Shown here: positions 7,073 to 9,333 of the stretch, one piece after another
Numbering within the stretch: position 1 is the stretch's first letter
Layout of the letters: the number at the start of each line of letters is the position of its first letter
Source: CAZNER01 sp964572065
Lineage (GTDB): Bacteria > Patescibacteriota > Dojkabacteria > JAHIVN01
Direction of reading: 5' to 3'
DNA: 9,333 nucleotides
Assembly (NCBI GenBank): GCA_964572065.1
Contig: CAZNER010000073.1
Span: 1-9,333, forward strand
Notes under the pieces: model-generated
The model's database searches: none
The model's input: only the letters and a program-made list of their open reading frames with translations
What the model was told of the DNA's origin: nothing
Position numbers and translations under genes: made by a program

Positions 7073-7342
7073 TTATTTCCTCTCCTTTTCTTGTATTGCT
7101 TTATATAAATCTTCTAAATATTTGTAACACTTGCCCATAAAAACACTAGCCTCTTGTTGAGTAAGTGCTTTGTCATAAACAAGGTGTTGTACATATGAGT
7201 ATACATGATTCTCCATAAACTCATTCATCTCTTCCAATAAAAACTCATTATTTTTGTCAGTTACGTACTTAAGTTTGTCATTTCTACAATACTTAGTTGA
7301 CAATTCCAAACTTTCAAGTTCCTTTTTTGTGTTTTCTTCCAT
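7073..7342 (-). CDS. Small acidic protein, paralogue of the 7604-7879 product
   Basis: This 89-residue protein is clearly related to the 91-residue one at 7604-7879. Both start MExNxKKEL and share D-N at mid-length, LxEE-M-EFM/EIME, Y-x-x-x-x-x-L, K-x-x-T-x-x-E, a C-x-K and the same length. I chose ATG 7342 over an ATG seven codons upstream because the paralogue starts at the matching residue. It is acidic and mostly helical, without membrane segment or known motif. A strong promoter lies so close that transcription should begin only about four bases before this ATG, which would exclude the AGAGGG that looks like its ribosome binding site; translation from that promoter would be near-leaderless. 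Function unknown. Confidence 0.75.
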   Translation of the reverse strand: MEENTKKELESLELSTKYCRNDKLKYVTDKNNEFLLEEMNEFMENHVYSYVQHLVYDKALTQQEASVFMGKCYKYLEDLYKAIQEKERK

Positions 7343-7352
7343 CCTACCCTCT

Positions 7353-7380
7353 AATATAAGCATTAATTTTGATTTGTCAA
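7353..7380 (-). promoter_or_regulatory. Promoter for orf89 and the downstream recombination genes
   Basis: TTGACA (7380-7375), 16 bases, TATATT (7358-7353), on the minus strand. Aligned without gaps it is identical at 24 of 28 positions to the tRNA promoter at 7981-8008, including TTGACAAAT and TAATG before the -10. It lies directly after the U-tract that ends the structured RNA. Confidence 0.7.
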
Positions 7381-7390
7381 GTATTTTTTT

Positions 7391-7419
7391 GAAAAAAAGT
7401 TGATAATAGTGTGCTATTA
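7391..7419 (-). terminator. Likely intrinsic terminator ending the structured RNA
   Basis: Minus strand: TAATAG-CACA-CTATTA (7419-7404) is followed by TCAAC and seven T (7398-7392). The U-tract also pairs with the A-tract at 7614-7609 in the long closing helix, so termination may depend on which fold forms. A new promoter starts 11 bases further on, which fits a transcript end here. Confidence 0.5.
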
Positions 7420-7614
7420 CGCCAAAGGTACTCGCTGGCTGGTCACTACGAGCAGGGGTTTACAGTCCCAGTCTAAGGACTCCCAAACACCTTCCATCCA
7501 GCCGTGAGGTCAAATGGTGTCCAGAAGCCCATCTATAGAGGCTCTGCCCCTTTAACGACTCCACTCATTATAGAATGGCTGCTTCTAAGCCTATCTCCTG
7601 TTATCAACTTTTTT
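7393..7614 (-). ncRNA. Structured RNA resembling the 23S rRNA GTPase-associated centre (L11-binding site) with a large insertion
   Basis: The ends form a 14-bp helix, AAAAAAGTTGATAA (7614-7601) with TTATCAACTTTTTT (7406-7393). Next, 7600-7572 matches E. coli 23S positions 1053-1081 at 24 of 29 bases, including GGCUUAGAAGCAGCCAU and the A1067 equivalent at 7586. Positions 7422-7408 match 1091-1105 at 14 of 15, including GCGUAAUAGC and A1095 at 7418. Helix 43 pairs 1058-1080 and 1059-1079 are changed to G-C and A-U, both compensatory; the remaining difference is A for U1061, a change known to stabilise this domain. Between the halves are about 148 nt instead of eight, with hairpins at 7549-7537 and 7484-7464 and a possible GGCTGG (7503-7498)/CCAGCC (7442-7437) loop-loop helix. 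A UUAAAG (7555-7550) may be 1082-1087. The locus is GC-rich against its flanks. No other 23S section is recognisable, so it is not a plain rRNA fragment. The RNA starts inside the 3' end of orf91. A decoy or mimic role is inferred. Confidence 0.85.
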
Positions 7615-7879
7615 CTGGCGCTTTTTCTACTTCTTCAGCAAGATCTCTTACAAGTTTAAAACAACGATTCTCCAAAAAATCATTCATTTCATCATAAGTT
7701 ATATGTTTTTCTTCGTGCAATCTACATATGAGAGGATATGCTTGTTCCATAATTTCGTGCATGAACTCTTCACATAAATAGTAATCAGTATTATCTTTAA
7801 CAAAATTCATATAAGAATTTTTCCAACGGGTAAGTATCATTTCAATTTCATTAAGCTCTTTCTTAACATTATCCTCCAT
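7604..7879 (-). CDS. Small acidic protein encoded between the CUA tRNA and the structured RNA
   Basis: This 91-residue protein is a paralogue of the 89-residue one at 7073-7342. It is helical and acidic, with no known domain, signal or membrane segment. AGAGGAGAA precedes the ATG, 18 bases after the CCA end of the tRNA, so it shares a message with the tRNA. Its last codons and TGA stop lie in the 5' arm of the closing helix of the GTPase-centre-like RNA, so ribosomes reaching the stop should disturb that helix: translation of this gene and folding of the RNA are physically linked. The two paralogues bracket the RNA, suggesting a local duplication or a functional tie to the RNA. Function unknown. 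Confidence 0.82.
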   Translation of the reverse strand: MEDNVKKELNEIEMILTRWKNSYMNFVKDNTDYYLCEEFMHEIMEQAYPLICRLHEEKHITYDEMNDFLENRCFKLVRDLAEEVEKAPEKS

Positions 7880-7897
7880 TTCTTCTCCTCTTTTACT

Positions 7898-7972
7898 TGG
7901 AGTCCCTGGCGGGAATCGAACCCGCGACGCGGTGTTTTAGAGGCACCCGTTCTACCATTGAACTACAGGAAC
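7898..7972 (-). tRNA. tRNA with anticodon CUA (amber suppressor type), glycine-like body
   Basis: A complete cloverleaf with encoded CCA. Acceptor GTTCCTG/CAGGGAC (one T-G pair), D-arm GTTC-AATGGTA-GAAC, anticodon loop CTCTAAA with U33, CUA at 7940-7938 and A37, variable loop GCGTC, T-arm GCGGG-TTCGATT-CCCGC, discriminator U73. The anticodon stem GGTGC/ACACC is paired except for C31-A39 next to the loop. CUA decodes UAG. The D-arm sequence and U73 are as in bacterial tRNA-Gly, so it may derive from a glycine tRNA, but the anticodon change removes the C35/C36 glycine identity, so the charged amino acid is uncertain. Genes in this window show no internal TAG and several end in TAG, so UAG is still a stop here and the tRNA would compete with release factor 1. 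The promoter is placed to start transcription one or two bases before the 5' G. Confidence 0.93.
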
Positions 7973-7980
7973 TTTACTAT

Positions 7981-8008
7981 AATATAATCATTATTTTCTA
8001 TTTGTCAA
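7981..8008 (-). promoter_or_regulatory. Promoter of the CUA tRNA unit
   Basis: TTGACA (8008-8003), 16 bases, TATATT (7986-7981). The -35 lies in the last codons of the DNA glycosylase gene. The expected start is about 7973-7974, just before the tRNA 5' end at 7972. It matches 24 of 28 positions of the promoter at 7353-7380. Confidence 0.75.
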
Positions 8009-8572
8009 GGGCTTCACACTATATTTATTCCAAATTTCTAAGTCTAAATCTGCTGGTGTCTTACCTAATTCATCAGCATACTTAAGAAAAATCTTTTCCA
8101 ACTCTAAATATTTTTTACCAGTTGGTGTAGATTTCGGAGCATCGTGTCCTAATTCCCTCAAAAATTTCAAAAGATGTGTATCAAGCCCTGCATATCTTGC
8201 GCCTTTTCTTGAATGCAATATGAAACAACGAGACGTTTTCATACCTATACCATATATTTCTTCAAGATCAGAGGCTTTACATGTTTTCAAATTTAAACTA
8301 CTATGCGCCAATTCCCACATAGTTCTTGCTTTGGAAGTATAACAACCAATACCACAAGATTTTAAAATATTTGGCAACCCTTCTTTGGGTAAACCTCTTA
8401 TAACAGTAAACGGTAAATAAATTTCATTTGCTCCAATTAAATTCAAGAATTTATCACAGCATTTTGCGGCCGTGCGGCCATTTTTACCAGCCGCACAAAC
8501 CCAAAATAAAATATGTTCTTGTAATTCTTTTTCGTTTAAATTATATTGCGTAATAACATCTGGATCAATCAT
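7991..8572 (-). CDS. HhH-GPD family DNA glycosylase (Nth/OGG superfamily)
   Basis: This 193-residue all-helical protein carries the helix-hairpin-helix DNA-binding motif LEEIYGIGMKTSRCFIL (103-119) and, after a loop, LDTHLL (130-135). By comparison with endonuclease III (GVGRKTA ... VDTH), K112 is the expected nucleophile and D131 the catalytic aspartate, so a bifunctional glycosylase/AP lyase that removes damaged or unusual bases is likely. The four-cysteine Fe-S loop of Nth is missing at the C-terminus, as in OGG-type and archaeal-like members. The substrate (oxidised guanine, oxidised pyrimidine, other) cannot be assigned. The ATG overlaps the TGA of the peptidyl-tRNA hydrolase gene (ATGA), giving translational coupling. 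Its end contains the -35 element of the tRNA promoter. Confidence 0.85.
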   Translation of the reverse strand: MIDPDVITQYNLNEKELQEHILFWVCAAGKNGRTAAKCCDKFLNLIGANEIYLPFTVIRGLPKEGLPNILKSCGIGCYTSKARTMWELAHSSLNLKTCKASDLEEIYGIGMKTSRCFILHSRKGARYAGLDTHLLKFLRELGHDAPKSTPTGKKYLELEKIFLKYADELGKTPADLDLEIWNKYSVKPLTNRK

Positions 8573-8871
8573 AATAACCTCAAGTCCTCTACTATATTTT
8601 GCTCATCTTTATCTAAAAGAGCTGCAATAGCAGTTAATTCATTGTTTCTATCAGGCTCTCTGAATCCAGTCCACCAAGCACATGCAAGATTAAAAATCTC
8701 TCCCCAAGATTTTAATTCATCCTCATCTTCAACTGCTAAGTAAACGATCGTACCATTATCCCAAGACGACAAATGGCCACGAAGTAGATATTCTGCTACC
8801 GCGTGGCCACCCTGCACTGCTTGTTGAGATTTAGGCAGATCCTTGCGCACTAGCACATATAGTTTCTCCAT
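8569..8871 (-). CDS. PTH2-type peptidyl-tRNA hydrolase family protein
   Basis: This 100-residue protein starts MEKLYVLVRKDL, then QQAVQGGHAVAEYLL (17-31), and ends with WWTGFREPDRNNELTAIAAL, the order of motifs of the archaeal/eukaryotic PTH2 family and its phage relatives. PTH2 enzymes cleave the ester bond of peptidyl-tRNA to free tRNA. The basic N-terminal strand and the conserved His are present; I cannot confirm every active-site residue. The start is ATG 8871, inside the preceding gene, overlapping it by 41 bases; a weak GAGGAG lies 13 bases upstream. The upstream extension of this frame lacks any PTH2 feature. With the CUA tRNA and ribosome-mimic RNA nearby it may belong to a phage set acting on translation, for example by recovering tRNAs from stalled peptides. 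The family is common in phages, so the link is only suggestive. Confidence 0.85.
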   Translation of the reverse strand: MEKLYVLVRKDLPKSQQAVQGGHAVAEYLLRGHLSSWDNGTIVYLAVEDEDELKSWGEIFNLACAWWTGFREPDRNNELTAIAALLDKDEQNIVEDLRLL

Positions 8872-9130
8872 GTTCGGCCATAATCTCCTCAATATATTTT
8901 TCGTTGGGGAGATTATCTGGAGCGGGCTTCTCAATTTGCCACCTAAGCCGCCCTCTAAGTTGACAGTACGCAATATGTTTATGTCTGAACTCATATTTCC
9001 TTTTCCAGATTCTCGACTCTATTTGCCAAAGTGAAAATCCCTCACGCTTATCTATCTTTCTTTTAGACTTCCAAAAGCGTATTTCCTTTGCCAATTTTTT
9101 AAGTTCTTCTTTAAGTTTTAAATATTTCAT
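8831..9130 (-). CDS. Small basic phage protein of unknown function
   Basis: This 99-residue protein is Lys/Arg-rich throughout (KLAKEIRFWKSKRKIDKREG, then EFRHKHIAYCQLRGRLRWQIEKP at about 47-69) with a helical N-terminal half. The central RHKHIAYC-LRGR-R-QIE-P pattern looks like a hypothetical protein I have seen recurrently in phage genomes, without known role. The positive charge suggests nucleic acid binding, an inference. GGAGG (9143-9139) stands eight bases before ATG 9130, but this site is fully contained in one arm of a long inverted repeat (9135-9200), so translation is probably controlled by leader structure. Its 3' end overlaps the peptidyl-tRNA hydrolase gene. Confidence 0.8.
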   Translation of the reverse strand: MKYLKLKEELKKLAKEIRFWKSKRKIDKREGFSLWQIESRIWKRKYEFRHKHIAYCQLRGRLRWQIEKPAPDNLPNEKYIEEIMAEHGETICASAQGSA

Positions 9131-9134
9131 CTCT

Positions 9135-9200
9135 AAGTCCTCCTATTTAATTTTTTTTGTTATAAAATGTTTAAATTAAATAGAAAAACTAGGAGGACTT
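9135..9200 (-). promoter_or_regulatory. RBS-sequestering leader hairpin
   Basis: Minus strand: AAGTCCTCC (9200-9192) and TATTTAATTT (9182-9173) are exact complements of AAATTAAATA (9153-9144) and GGAGGACTT (9143-9135). That is 19 base pairs with one 9-nt bulge (TAGTTTTTC) and a 19-nt AT-rich loop. The whole Shine-Dalgarno sequence of the 8831-9130 gene is inside the stem. The loop contains TTTTATAAC, a possible -10 element; transcripts starting there would lack the blocking arm. An alternative short hairpin, AGGGC-CGAA-GTCCT (9207-9194), uses the same left arm and is followed after CCTAG by five T, so it could act as a weak terminator. Confidence 0.65.
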
Positions 9201-9223
9201 CGGCCCTATGGTGGTATTTTTAT

Positions 9224-9333
9224 CTATCCGGGTCCCCTTTTTCCTTCTTCACCACTGTATTGCCATTTATTTAAAGGACCGTGTTTTTTAGAATCATCTA
9301 CCAAGACCTCAGTATCTTCTTCAAACACCTTAA
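9224..9333 (-). CDS. C-terminus of an unknown gene (partial)
   Basis: Only the last 35 codons are in the window, ending with KWQYSGEEGKRGPG and a TAG stop at 9226-9224. The peptide is acidic, then Gly/Lys-rich, and looks like a flexible tail. No family can be named. It is in the same orientation as its downstream neighbour, and about 90 bases of leader, with the inverted repeat, separate the two. Confidence 0.55.
   Translation of the reverse strand, partial: KVFEEDTEVLVDDSKKHGPLNKWQYSGEEGKRGPG

Noticed and set aside
7572..7590. GAAGCAGCC read as an SRP RNA motif
   Set aside because: SRP RNA shares only a short string; the longer match, the second block GCGUAAUAGC and the closing helix all fit the 23S GTPase-associated centre instead.
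8872..8994. N-terminal extension of the PTH2 gene
   Set aside because: The PTH2 fold starts at MEKLYVLVRKD; the extension overlaps the preceding gene and has no family similarity.
9194..9207. Firm call of an intrinsic terminator for the partial upstream gene
   Set aside because: The stem is only five pairs with one wobble, and CCTAG separates it from five T; it is listed only as an alternative fold within the leader.
436..9226. Genome-wide reassignment of TAG to an amino acid
   Set aside because: All genes here are full length without internal TAG, and TAG stops sit at normal gene ends with the next gene following directly, so in this region TAG is a stop.

Overview
This is a densely packed, AT-rich window from what looks like a large bacteriophage or phage-like element, probably with a Firmicutes or similar host. 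The host guess rests on strong AGGAGG-type ribosome binding sites, TTGACA/TATATT promoters and a ClpC-like AAA+ protein; no structural gene is present, so it is an inference. Every supported gene is on the minus strand, so transcription runs from high to low coordinates. Gaps are a few bases, and ATGA or longer overlaps occur.

Reading in the direction of transcription: the 3' end of an unknown gene (9224-9333) is followed by a leader whose long inverted repeat buries the ribosome binding site of a small basic protein (8831-9130). Next come a PTH2-type peptidyl-tRNA hydrolase (8569-8871) and an HhH-GPD DNA glycosylase (7991-8572). A promoter overlapping the glycosylase end then fires straight into a tRNA with anticodon CUA, an apparent amber suppressor on a glycine-like body (7898-7972). 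After it come a 91-residue protein, a roughly 220-nt structured RNA (7393-7614), a second nearly identical promoter and an 89-residue paralogue of the 91-residue protein.

The second promoter leads into a Rad52-like annealing protein with a long Pro-rich linker (6142-7071), a single-ring ClpA/ClpC-type unfoldase with a putative ClpP-docking IGF tripeptide (4130-6130), an unknown 168-residue protein and a small zinc ribbon. A DNA methyltransferase and a putative PD-(D/E)XK nuclease follow, forming a candidate restriction-modification pair. Then comes an intergenic pseudoknotted RNA candidate (1682-1762), followed by a small radical SAM enzyme, a dihydroorotate-dehydrogenase-like flavoprotein and a membrane-anchored coiled-coil protein cut by the window edge.

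The most striking item is the RNA at 7393-7614. Its two ends carry the signature of the GTPase-associated centre of 23S rRNA (helices 42-44, the L11/thiostrepton site). These are GGCUUAGAAGCAGCCAU with its closing stem, and GCGUAAUAGC, joined by a much extended helix 42. Two base pairs of helix 43 differ from E. coli in a compensatory way. About 140 nt of extra structured RNA replace eight nucleotides of helix 44. Together with the CUA tRNA and the peptidyl-tRNA hydrolase, this suggests a translation-targeting module. A testable idea is that the RNA titrates L11 or factors that bind the centre, and so favours UAG readthrough. Four of the genes seen here end in TAG. The identity of the RNA motif comes from memory of the E. 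coli 23S sequence; its function is inference.
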